A DNA stretch of 12,389 nucleotides, taken from NCBI GenBank assembly GCA_028876585.1, contig JAGWRL010000283.1, forward strand, positions 1 to 12,389, written 5' to 3'. The notes below the pieces were generated by a model. That model did not search any database, was not told the DNA's origin, and saw nothing but the letters and a program-made list of their open reading frames with translations. Origin of the DNA: Pseudomonadota bacterium (GTDB taxonomy: Bacteria; Pseudomonadota; Alphaproteobacteria; Rhizobiales; Beijerinckiaceae). This document shows positions 6,849-12,389 of the stretch, in pieces (positions within the stretch are counted from its first letter, which is position 1; each line of letters opens with the position of its first letter). The translations under genes and the position numbers were made by a program.

Positions 6849-6856
6849 TTAACCAT
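6849..6856 (+). promoter_or_regulatory. CtrA-like half-site TTAACCAT upstream of the SGNH/MBOAT operon
   Basis: TTAACCAT matches the 8-mer form of the CtrA recognition motif known from Caulobacter and other alphaproteobacteria. It lies 48 nt upstream of the first operon start codon and overlaps a -10-like TAAAAT (6856-6861). No convincing -35 was seen. A single 8-mer may occur by chance, although it is less likely in GC-rich DNA. Confidence 0.35.
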
Positions 6857-6870
6857 AAAATGCTTTCGTT

Positions 6871-6888
6871 CGCCTCTTGGGGCGTTTT
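6871..6888 (+). terminator. Small hairpin with T-run in the leader of the SGNH operon (weak terminator or attenuator)
   Basis: CGCCT and GGGCG can pair around a CTTG loop (6871-6884, one wobble pair) and are followed by TTTT (6885-6888) and more T/C. It is 50 nt after the yidD stop and 16 nt before the next start codon. It could end readthrough from the scaffold-yidD transcript, or sit in the 5' leader if the promoter is at about 6850. The stem is short, so this is tentative. Confidence 0.3.
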
Positions 6889-6903
6889 CTTCGCGGGACC
6901 CGT

Positions 6904-7584
6904 ATGTCGATCCGAACCTTGCTGTTGACCGCCTCTCTTCTATGCCTCCCTCTCGCGGCGCAGGCCGAATCCGGCCGCGTGATCGGCGATTCGATCGGCG
7001 TCGGCGTCTCCTGGGCGGCCAAAATCACTTCCACCGCCAAGAACAGCGTCGCCATCTATAGCGGCGCGATCATGGAGCAGCTTCGTCTGGCCAAAAAGGG
7101 CGAGACGGTGTTCATGAGCCTGGGCACCAACGACGCGGTGGGCGGGGCGCTCGACGTCAAGGCCAAGGTCGCCGCCATCGTCGCCGAAGCCGACCGGCTC
7201 GGCGTCAAGCTGGTGTGGATCGGCCCGCCCTGCGTGCGCAAGGATTGGGAGCAATACGCCCGCAAACTCGACGGCATCCTGGCCGCCGACCTCTCCGGCA
7301 CCTCCGTCACCTATGTCAGCACCCAAGGCGCGGAGTTCTGCGACGCCCGCGTGCACGCCGCCGAGGGCGTCCATTTTACTATGGCGGGCTATACCCGCAT
7401 GTGGCAGAAGGCCGCTGCGGCCGCGGAGTTCTCGACGGTCGTCGCCTCGGCCGAGCCCGCCCAAGCCGGGGCGTCGGAGCCGAGCCGCCGGTCGAAACGT
7501 CGCCACGCCCATCACGCACATACGCGACGCCACAAGCGGCACGAGGCCAAGATCGAGACGCCAAGCGAGGCCGCGCCGCAATGA
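6904..7584 (+). CDS. Exported SGNH-fold protein with basic His/Arg-rich tail (hydrolase-like, variant catalytic residue)
   Basis: A 226-residue exported protein with a signal peptide (MSIRTLLLTASLLCLPLAAQA, cut after A21) and an SGNH/GDSL hydrolase-like domain. Block I is VIGDSIGVG with S30, block III is SLGTNDAVGG with N76, and block V is EGVHFTMAGY with H157. The catalytic Asp of the usual DxxH is Glu here (E154, codon GAG), so activity may be reduced or altered. After the domain, residues 194-216 form a very basic tail (RRSKRRHAHHAHTRRHKRH) that could bind phosphate-rich or acidic polymers or metals (inference). ATG 6904 was chosen for its signal peptide and a GGGA site; an in-frame TTG at 6877 would put nine residues before it. 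Its stop codon overlaps the next gene's start (ATGA). It is the first gene of the envelope acylation cluster. Confidence 0.82.
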   Translation: MSIRTLLLTASLLCLPLAAQAESGRVIGDSIGVGVSWAAKITSTAKNSVAIYSGAIMEQLRLAKKGETVFMSLGTNDAVGGALDVKAKVAAIVAEADRLGVKLVWIGPPCVRKDWEQYARKLDGILAADLSGTSVTYVSTQGAEFCDARVHAAEGVHFTMAGYTRMWQKAAAAAEFSTVVASAEPAQAGASEPSRRSKRRHAHHAHTRRHKRHEAKIETPSEAAPQ

Positions 7585-8372
7585 TCCGCCTGCCCCTGCC
7601 TTCCGCAACGCGCTGGCTCGCCGCGGCCTGCTTAGGCCTCGCCGCGCTCGCCGCCGCGCCGGCGCGGGCGGAGACGCCGACCCGGCTCAACATCGCCTTC
7701 GTCGGCGATTCCATGGCCGACGGGCTGTGGGGGGCGATGTTCCGCCGCCTTGGAAAAGACAAATGCCTGGCGGAAAAAGTGAAGCTGATCCGAAAGGCCA
7801 AGAACGGAACGGGGCTTACGCGTCTTGACCAGTTCAACTGGGTGGACGAGATCGGCAAGATCGTGGAGGCGGACCATCCCGATCTGTTCGTCGGCTCGTT
7901 CGGCATCAACGACCGGCAGGGAATCGTCGAGAAGGACAAGCGCGCGATCGCCTATCCCTCGCCGGCGTTCGATGCGCGCTATCAATCGCTCGTCGTCGAC
8001 ATCGTGCACGCCGCCCTGGCGGATGGTGGCTCGATGCTGATCATCGGCCTGCCGATCATGATGGAGGACGACGCCAACGCCGACGCGCTGGCGAAGAACA
8101 AGATATTCGAGGCCGCCATCAAGGAGAGCGGCTCCGACAAGGCCGGCTACGTGCAGCCCTGGACCTCGGGCGCCACACCGGAAGCCTATAAGCCTTATTT
8201 ACCCAATGCGCGCAACAACATGGTCATGGTGCGCGCGCCCGACGGCATTCACTTCACCACGGTCGGTTATGACATGGTGATGGAATCGATCTATCCCTCG
8301 ATACTGGCGAGCCTCAAGGCGCGTGGCCACGATCTCGCGGCGGAATGTCCGTCGCGGGTCGGGGTCAGGTGA
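7581..8372 (+). CDS. Exported SGNH-fold hydrolase/acyltransferase of DUF459 type
   Basis: A 263-residue exported protein whose ATG overlaps the previous stop codon (ATGA). Signal peptide: residues 1-30, ending APARA. The SGNH core is complete: AFVGDSMADGLWGAMFRRL with S44, SFGINDRQG with N110, and RAPDGIHFTTVGYDMV with D221 and H224. The spacing and the GDSMADG block resemble DUF459 proteins, common in Hyphomicrobiales and of uncertain substrate. Placed between another SGNH protein and an MBOAT gene, it probably acts in the periplasm, either transferring acetyl groups from the MBOAT pathway to a polymer or removing them. Sequence alone does not say which. A cysteine pair (C62, C256) may form a disulfide. 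Confidence 0.87.
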   Translation: MIRLPLPSATRWLAAACLGLAALAAAPARAETPTRLNIAFVGDSMADGLWGAMFRRLGKDKCLAEKVKLIRKAKNGTGLTRLDQFNWVDEIGKIVEADHPDLFVGSFGINDRQGIVEKDKRAIAYPSPAFDARYQSLVVDIVHAALADGGSMLIIGLPIMMEDDANADALAKNKIFEAAIKESGSDKAGYVQPWTSGATPEAYKPYLPNARNNMVMVRAPDGIHFTTVGYDMVMESIYPSILASLKARGHDLAAECPSRVGVR

Positions 8373-8376
8373 CGCG

Positions 8377-9993
8377 TTGAGAGCGCGGCGCGAAATCGTC
8401 GTCTGGGCGCTGATCGTAGCGATCGGCGCGCTGGCGACGTTTCAGGCGCGCCGCTTCGACCTCCATTTCCACAAGCCGCACGCGGGGCCGAATCTGGCCG
8501 AACTGGTGACGCGCGCCCGCATCGGGTCGAGTTCGCTCGGGCCGGAGACGCAGCACGCGCTGTGGCTGGCCACCGGCCTCAAGGGCGGCGAGCCGGCGCC
8601 GGCCGCGCGCAAGGCCGATTATCTCGCGCCGCGCGCGATCGACAAATCCCTCCTGGTCGCCTCGATCTCGGCCCCGAACGGCGCGGCGAAACTGTTGCGC
8701 GCGGCGATGGAGAAGCCTTCGCCGCGCGCGCCGCGCGCCTCGACGGCGCTCGCCGCGCTCAACGCCGCCACCGGCGCGCTGCGCGCCGCCTCGGGCGAGA
8801 TCAGCGCCTATGGCGAATTGGCGCCGGGCTGGTTTTCCGACCGCCGCCTGACCATCCTGCAACTCGGCGACAGCCACACCGCGGCGGATTTCTTCTCCGG
8901 CCGCGTGCGCGAACGGTTGCAGCAGGCGTTCGGCGACGGCGGCGAGGCGTTCCTGGCGCCGGGCAAGCCGCATGTCGGCGTGCGCTCGGCGTTGTTCTCG
9001 ACCGACACCTCGGGCGACTGGAGCTACGAGGCGCTGCAACACAACAGCGACGACCGCAAGCGCTTACATCTGTCGGGCTTCAACGCGGTGGCCCGCCACG
9101 CGCTCTCGACCCTGACGCTGAAGGCGCGCAACGGCCGCGTCTACGACCACGCCGACGTCTCCTTTCTGGAGCAGCCGGGCGGCGGCAAGGCGGAGGTGCT
9201 GCTCGACGGCGCCTCGGCCGGCGAGGTCGATCTCGACGGCGCCGCCAGCCGCGAAGTGACGTTCGACGCGCGGCCGAAGGACGGCCAGGGCTTTCGCGAA
9301 GTGCAGGTGCGCACCCTTGACGGCGACCCCGTCGCCGTGACCGGGGTCGAGGTCGGGCGCGAGGGCGACGGCGTCTCCTATCTCAGCATCGGCTATCCCG
9401 GCGCGACCGTGCAACTGCTGCAACGGCTCGACAACGGCAATTTCGCCGAGGACATCCGGCGGCTGGAGCCCGACATCATCGTGCTCGCCTTCGGCACCAA
9501 CGAGGGTTTCAACGACAATCTCGACCTCGGCGGCTATATCCAGCAATACGAGCAGATCGTGCGGCGGCTGCAAGCGACCCGGCCGGGGCTGCGGATCGTG
9601 ATCGTCGGCCCGGCCGACGCGGCGCGGCCGGCCGGCCAGTGCCACGCCGCCGGCGTCGGCCAGCATTGCGCCAACACCGGCGCGGTTCAGACGGCCTCGA
9701 TCGAATCGAGCGGCAATTGCCGCCTCCCCGTGCCGCCCAAACTCAACGCCGTGCGCGAGGCGCAGCGCAAGCTGGCGGCCAAGCTCGGCGCGGCGTTCTG
9801 GGATTGGTCGAGCGCGCAGGGCGGCGCCTGCGGCGCGCAGGCGTGGGCGGCCGCCAATCCGCCGCTGATGGCGCACGATTACGTGCATATGACCCTTGAG
9901 GGCTATAAACAGAGCGCCGACCGATTCGCGGACTTCCTCATCCCGCTGATCGAAGGAAGACCGGCCGCGACGCATGTTGTTTCCAACAATTGA
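8377..9993 (+). CDS. Membrane-anchored SGNH hydrolase with large inserted beta domain (Ape1/PatB-like architecture)
   Basis: A 538-residue protein with one N-terminal membrane segment (IVVWALIVAIGALATF, 7-22), a linker rich in Ala (about 35-145), then a split SGNH domain. Block I is LQLGDSHTAADFF with S166, block III VLAFGTNEGFND with N375, and block V MAHDYVHMTLEGY with D501 and H504. The 200-odd residues between blocks I and III are far more than in a plain SGNH fold and look beta-rich, as in peptidoglycan O-acetylesterase Ape1, where a carbohydrate-binding domain interrupts the catalytic domain; GDSH is also typical there. C422, C431, C448 and C485 suggest disulfides outside the cytoplasm. 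Start: TTG at 8377 with AGGTGA (8367-8372) covering the previous stop codon; an in-frame GTG at 8323 is the alternative but overlaps 50 nt. MBOAT starts 20 nt before its end. Confidence 0.85.
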   Translation: MRARREIVVWALIVAIGALATFQARRFDLHFHKPHAGPNLAELVTRARIGSSSLGPETQHALWLATGLKGGEPAPAARKADYLAPRAIDKSLLVASISAPNGAAKLLRAAMEKPSPRAPRASTALAALNAATGALRAASGEISAYGELAPGWFSDRRLTILQLGDSHTAADFFSGRVRERLQQAFGDGGEAFLAPGKPHVGVRSALFSTDTSGDWSYEALQHNSDDRKRLHLSGFNAVARHALSTLTLKARNGRVYDHADVSFLEQPGGGKAEVLLDGASAGEVDLDGAASREVTFDARPKDGQGFREVQVRTLDGDPVAVTGVEVGREGDGVSYLSIGYPGATVQLLQRLDNGNFAEDIRRLEPDIIVLAFGTNEGFNDNLDLGGYIQQYEQIVRRLQATRPGLRIVIVGPADAARPAGQCHAAGVGQHCANTGAVQTASIESSGNCRLPVPPKLNAVREAQRKLAAKLGAAFWDWSSAQGGACGAQAWAAANPPLMAHDYVHMTLEGYKQSADRFADFLIPLIEGRPAATHVVSNN

Positions 9994-11386
9994 ATTTGGC
10001 CTGTTCTTCGCGTTCGCGCTTGCGCTGGTCTGGAGTCTCAACGCCCATAATCTGATCAAGAAATGGGTGCTGCTGGCCTTAAGCCTGTTCTTCTACGCCA
10101 CCTGGGACTGGCGGTTTCTGCTGCTGCTGCTGGCCAGCGGCGCGATCTCTTATCTCGTCGGCCTCTATGTCGAGGGCGACCGGCCTTACCGCAAGGCGGC
10201 GCTGGGCTTGGGCGTGGCGCTCGATCTCGGCATTCTCGGCTATTTCAAATATCTCGATTTCTTCATCGCCCAGGCGCTGACGCTGGCGCATCAGTTCGGC
10301 TTCGATCCGCCGCTCGCCTTCGTCAACGTGACGTTGCCGGTGGCGATCTCGTTCCTCACCTTCCACGCCATTTCCTACGCCGTCGACGTCTATCGCGGCC
10401 GGCTGAAGGCGTCGCGTTCGCCGCTCGACATCCTGCTCTACATCTCGTTCTTCCCGCATCTGGTCGCCGGCCCGATCGTGCGCGCGCATGAGTTTCTGCC
10501 CCAGCTCGCCAGCCCGCGCCGGCCTGAGGATTTCGGCTTCGGCGAGAACATGCTGCTCATTCTCGGCGGCCTGTTGAAGAAGATGGTGATCGCCAATTAT
10601 CTCGCGGTGCGTTTCGTCGATCCCGTATTCACCGACCCCACGCAATTCTCGCGTTTCGATCTGGTGATGGCGGTCTACGCCTATGCGATCCAGATTTACG
10701 CGGATTTTTCCGCCTACACCGACATCGCCATCGGCGTCGCGGCGCTGCTCGGCTACCGCTTTCCGCAGAACTTCAACCAGCCCTATCGGGCGCTCGGCAT
10801 CGGCGATTTCTGGCGGCGCTGGCACATGACGCTGTCGAACTGGCTGCGCGACTATCTCTACATCCCGCTCGGCGGCAACCGCCACGGCGCGCTGATGACC
10901 ATGCGCAATCTGATGCTGACCATGCTGCTCGGCGGCCTCTGGCATGGCGCCAACTGGACGTTCCTGATCTGGGGCGGGCTGCATGGCGGCGCGTTGATCA
11001 TCGACCACGCCTATCGCCGCAGCGCGTTCTACCGCGACGTCGGCCGCAAGCCCTGGGTGCTGGTCGCCGATTGGGCGGCGACGTTCCATTTCGTCTGCTT
11101 CTGCTGGCTGTTCTTCCGCGCCCCCTCGCTCGACGCGGCGACGCAATATCTGCAAGGGATCCTTACCGACAATGGCGCGGCCAGCACCATGCCGACGATC
11201 GTCTGGCCGCTGCTCGCCGCCGGCGCGCTGACCCAGTTCGTGCCGCCGGACAGCCGCTTCCGCCTCGGCGAATGGCTCGACGCGCGCGGCCAGGCGGCGC
11301 AAATCGGCTTCGGCGCGGTGGCGCTGTACCTGATCGTCGTGATGGCGCCCTCCGCCTCGGCGCCGTTCATCTATTTCCAGTTCTAG
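9974..11386 (+). CDS. MBOAT-family membrane O-acyltransferase (AlgI/PatA/DltB-like)
   Basis: A 470-residue polytopic inner-membrane protein of the membrane-bound O-acyltransferase family, which takes acetyl or other acyl groups from a cytoplasmic donor and hands them across the membrane for attachment to an envelope polymer. Typical elements: MLFPTIEFGLFFAFAL at the start, the repeated hydrophobic segments with SLFFYATWDWRFLLLL (37-52), ISFFPHLVAGPIVR (157-170), DFWRRWHMTLSNWLRDYLYIPLGG (278-301) with H284, and the active-site His H324 in LLGGLWHGANWTF. Length and motif order agree with AlgI, PatA and related bacterial members. It overlaps the preceding SGNH gene by 20 nt, so synthesis is coupled. 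No polymer synthase is beside it in this window, so the acylated polymer is unknown. Confidence 0.94.
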   Translation: MLFPTIEFGLFFAFALALVWSLNAHNLIKKWVLLALSLFFYATWDWRFLLLLLASGAISYLVGLYVEGDRPYRKAALGLGVALDLGILGYFKYLDFFIAQALTLAHQFGFDPPLAFVNVTLPVAISFLTFHAISYAVDVYRGRLKASRSPLDILLYISFFPHLVAGPIVRAHEFLPQLASPRRPEDFGFGENMLLILGGLLKKMVIANYLAVRFVDPVFTDPTQFSRFDLVMAVYAYAIQIYADFSAYTDIAIGVAALLGYRFPQNFNQPYRALGIGDFWRRWHMTLSNWLRDYLYIPLGGNRHGALMTMRNLMLTMLLGGLWHGANWTFLIWGGLHGGALIIDHAYRRSAFYRDVGRKPWVLVADWAATFHFVCFCWLFFRAPSLDAATQYLQGILTDNGAASTMPTIVWPLLAAGALTQFVPPDSRFRLGEWLDARGQAAQIGFGAVALYLIVVMAPSASAPFIYFQF

Positions 11387-11395
11387 GAGCGCGCC

Positions 11396-11424
11396 CGTCA
11401 TGGAGAGCGAAGCGAAGCCATCCA
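11396..11424. repeat. Single-ended relative of the intergenic palindromic repeat
   Basis: The segment starts CGTCATGG and ends CCATCCA, the same termini as the 33-nt arms at 3176-3208, but the centre is replaced by a GAGCGAAGCGAAG-type sequence instead of a GC hairpin. Sequences of this form are frequent intergenic repeats in alphaproteobacteria. It lies inside the operon between the MBOAT stop and the small membrane protein gene. No second, inverted end was found nearby. Confidence 0.5.
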
Positions 11425-11455
11425 TCGCCGCCAGGTCGCGGCCGCGGGAGCGCCG

Positions 11456-11692
11456 ATGACCCCGCTGCTGCGCCGCATCGTCGCGATCTACGCCGTGCTG
11501 GCCATCGGCGTGTTCGCCTTTCCCGGCGGCCTCGTCGCCTGGCTCGACGACCACAACCGCTCCGGCCGGCTCGACGCGCCGCTCGCGCTCGCGCGCGCGA
11601 TCGACGCGGCCTCGACGGCGGTCGGCGTCAAGCCGGTCGGGCAGCGGCTGCGCAAGGCGTTCGCCGCCGCGATCGGCGACGACGAGGGCTGA
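11456..11692 (+). CDS. Small single-pass membrane protein of unknown function
   Basis: A 78-residue protein not recognised as a named family. It has a short basic start (MTPLLRR), one hydrophobic segment (IVAIYAVLAIGVFAFPGGLVAWL, positions 8-30), a polar DDHNRSGRLD stretch, and two likely amphipathic helices (about 41-56 and 62-73), ending in acidic GDDEG. Topology with the C-terminal part in the periplasm is a reasonable guess. GGGAG (11446-11450) stands 5 nt before the ATG. It lies 69 nt after the MBOAT gene on the same strand, so it is probably the last gene of that operon, perhaps an accessory to the acyltransferase. Small accessory membrane proteins occur with other MBOAT systems (for example DltX in the dlt operon), but no homology to them is claimed. 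Confidence 0.7.
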   Translation: MTPLLRRIVAIYAVLAIGVFAFPGGLVAWLDDHNRSGRLDAPLALARAIDAASTAVGVKPVGQRLRKAFAAAIGDDEG

Positions 11693-11728
11693 CAAGGCGC
11701 GCCCGGACGGGTCTGGGAAAATGTTGTG

Positions 11729-12049
11729 TCACTTCCTCCCCCCGAGAATAGCGGCGATCACTCGCGGATTGCGGCGACCGTGAAGCACGGCAAGCACAAG
11801 GAGAGGGGTTTCATCCGGCGCGTAGACGATGAGGTAGTCACGCGCCGCCTGAAAACGCAGCGGGCGCGAAGTCAAGTCCGGGCGTTGATGTCCTTGTTGT
11901 GGAAAAGCAACAAGCTTGCGGATAGCGCCAAGGATGTCTTCGCGGACACGCCCAGCCGCATGAGGATTTTCCTTAGCGATGAATTCCCAGATATCGGTGA
12001 TGTCGGCGGCTGCGCCCGGGTGGAGTTCAAACCCTGGGATAGCAGTCAT
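11729..12049 (-). CDS. ParE/RelE-family toxin of a type II toxin-antitoxin pair
   Basis: A 106-residue basic protein with the ParE/RelE pattern: a helical hairpin at residues 13-47 (AAADITDIWEFIAKENP..AAGRVREDILGAIRKLVAFP), a GHQRPDL turn, then the strand set FQAARDYLIVYAPDETPLLVLAVLHGRRNP (66-95), which ends in the family's typical H-GRRN/D motif. Members act either on DNA gyrase (ParE) or on ribosome-bound mRNA (RelE); the residues visible here favour ParE-like, without proof. The ATG overlaps the antitoxin stop codon (ATGA), the usual antitoxin-first order. It converges on the small membrane protein gene with only 36 nt between. Confidence 0.9.
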   Translation of the reverse strand: MTAIPGFELHPGAAADITDIWEFIAKENPHAAGRVREDILGAIRKLVAFPQQGHQRPDLTSRPLRFQAARDYLIVYAPDETPLLVLAVLHGRRNPRVIAAILGGRK

Positions 12050-12300
12050 TTCAGTGGGCGTTGCTCAAACCGTTCATTTTCGCGCTGGCGGAGGCGCTCA
12101 AAGAAGGCTTCCCCATCAATCGGACGCACGCGACCGCTCTTGATGTCATCATAGCGGCCATCGAGCCTATCGCGCGTTTCCGTTATTTCCGTGAGATACC
12201 CGGACAACGCGTCTTCCACGAGATCGTCGGCCGCGCGACCGCTCCTGGCGGCGAGTTCGGCAAGGCGCAATTCCGTGTCTGGTCTGAAATGCACTTCCAT
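12046..12300 (-). CDS. Antitoxin of the ParE/RelE pair (ribbon-helix-helix/ParD-like)
   Basis: An 84-residue acidic protein, encoded first in the pair. It begins MEVHFRPDTELRLAELAARSG, a short strand then helix, which fits a ribbon-helix-helix DNA-binding and dimerisation part, followed by DDLVEDALSGYL. The C-terminal half (YDDIKSGRVRPIDGEAFFERLRQRENER) is the part expected to wrap around and block the toxin; the DGEAFFERLR segment is common in antitoxins that accompany ParE toxins. By family precedent the antitoxin, alone or with the toxin, represses its own promoter. Start ATG at 12300 lacks a clear Shine-Dalgarno; see the promoter entry for a possible leaderless transcript. Confidence 0.88.
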   Translation of the reverse strand: MEVHFRPDTELRLAELAARSGRAADDLVEDALSGYLTEITETRDRLDGRYDDIKSGRVRPIDGEAFFERLRQRENERFEQRPLK

Positions 12301-12307
12301 GACCGCC

Positions 12308-12337
12308 AGTTTAGGGGCGGAAGGGCGGTTTTGTCAA
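12308..12337 (-). promoter_or_regulatory. Predicted promoter of the toxin-antitoxin operon
   Basis: On the minus strand TTGACA (12337-12332, perfect -35 consensus) and TAAACT (12313-12308, four of six -10 bases) are separated by 18 nt. The -10 hexamer ends only 7 nt before the antitoxin ATG, so transcription would start at or next to the A of the start codon. The spacer contains a repeated CCGCCC (two copies, 8 nt apart), a possible site for the ribbon-helix-helix antitoxin. Confidence 0.6.
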
Positions 12338-12389
12338 AGCAAGGCGCCAGGCGGCCATGGGCCAGTTTGATTAAGGCAACTCTTTTTCC

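Noticed and set aside
10079..11695. Minus-strand ORF of 538 codons opposite the MBOAT gene
   Set aside because: It has no recognisable domain, an extreme Arg/Glu/Gln composition, and lies across the strongly supported MBOAT and small-protein genes.
12305..12368. Direct repeat GCCAGTTT at 12305-12312 and 12361-12368, considered as an attachment or operator pair
   Set aside because: Eight bases with a 48-nt gap is weak, and no integrase or second operator evidence is visible.

Overview
The window is GC-rich chromosomal DNA from an alphaproteobacterium, most likely of the order Hyphomicrobiales (Rhizobiales). The clues are the gene neighbourhood folE-hisI opposite an IscU-like scaffold and yidD, an alphaproteobacterial porin with an N-terminal extension, a YcgN-family protein, and palindromic intergenic repeats whose translation reads like 'MAGLVPAIHA'. 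A Beijerinckiaceae/Methylocystaceae-type host is plausible, but the genus cannot be fixed from this sequence.

Layout. (1) 1-714, minus strand: a small PepSY-like periplasmic protein followed by an OmpR/PhoB-type response regulator whose C-terminal half lies beyond the window. (2) 815-3151, plus strand: a secreted S1-family serine protease, then an outer-membrane porin preceded by a sigma70-like promoter with a perfect 9-bp inverted repeat over its -10 region. (3) 3152-3362: a two-ended palindromic repeat element between convergent genes. (4) 3363-5970, minus strand: folE and hisI (1-nt overlap), then after 129 nt a patatin-like phospholipase and a YcgN-family cysteine-rich protein (TTG start). 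(5) 6079-6821, plus strand, divergent from folE: an IscU/SufU-like scaffold lacking the usual third cysteine, overlapped by GTG-started yidD. (6) 6904-11692, plus strand: a tight run of three SGNH-fold exported proteins, an MBOAT O-acyltransferase and a 78-residue membrane protein. (7) 11729-12300, minus strand: a ParE/RelE-type toxin and its antitoxin, with a promoter that suggests a leaderless antitoxin mRNA.

The part most worth attention is region 6. An MBOAT membrane protein normally moves acetyl (or acyl) groups across the inner membrane and SGNH proteins place or remove them on an envelope polymer, as in AlgI/J/X, WssF-I, PatA/PatB/Ape1 and DltB/DltD. Here three different SGNH architectures accompany one MBOAT and one orphan small membrane protein, but no polysaccharide synthase is visible. 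The substrate is therefore unknown; peptidoglycan or an exopolysaccharide made elsewhere are both possible. A CtrA-like half-site lies upstream of this operon. No RNA genes, CRISPR arrays, prophages or intact insertion sequences were recognised. No gene-free stretch exceeds about 210 bases.
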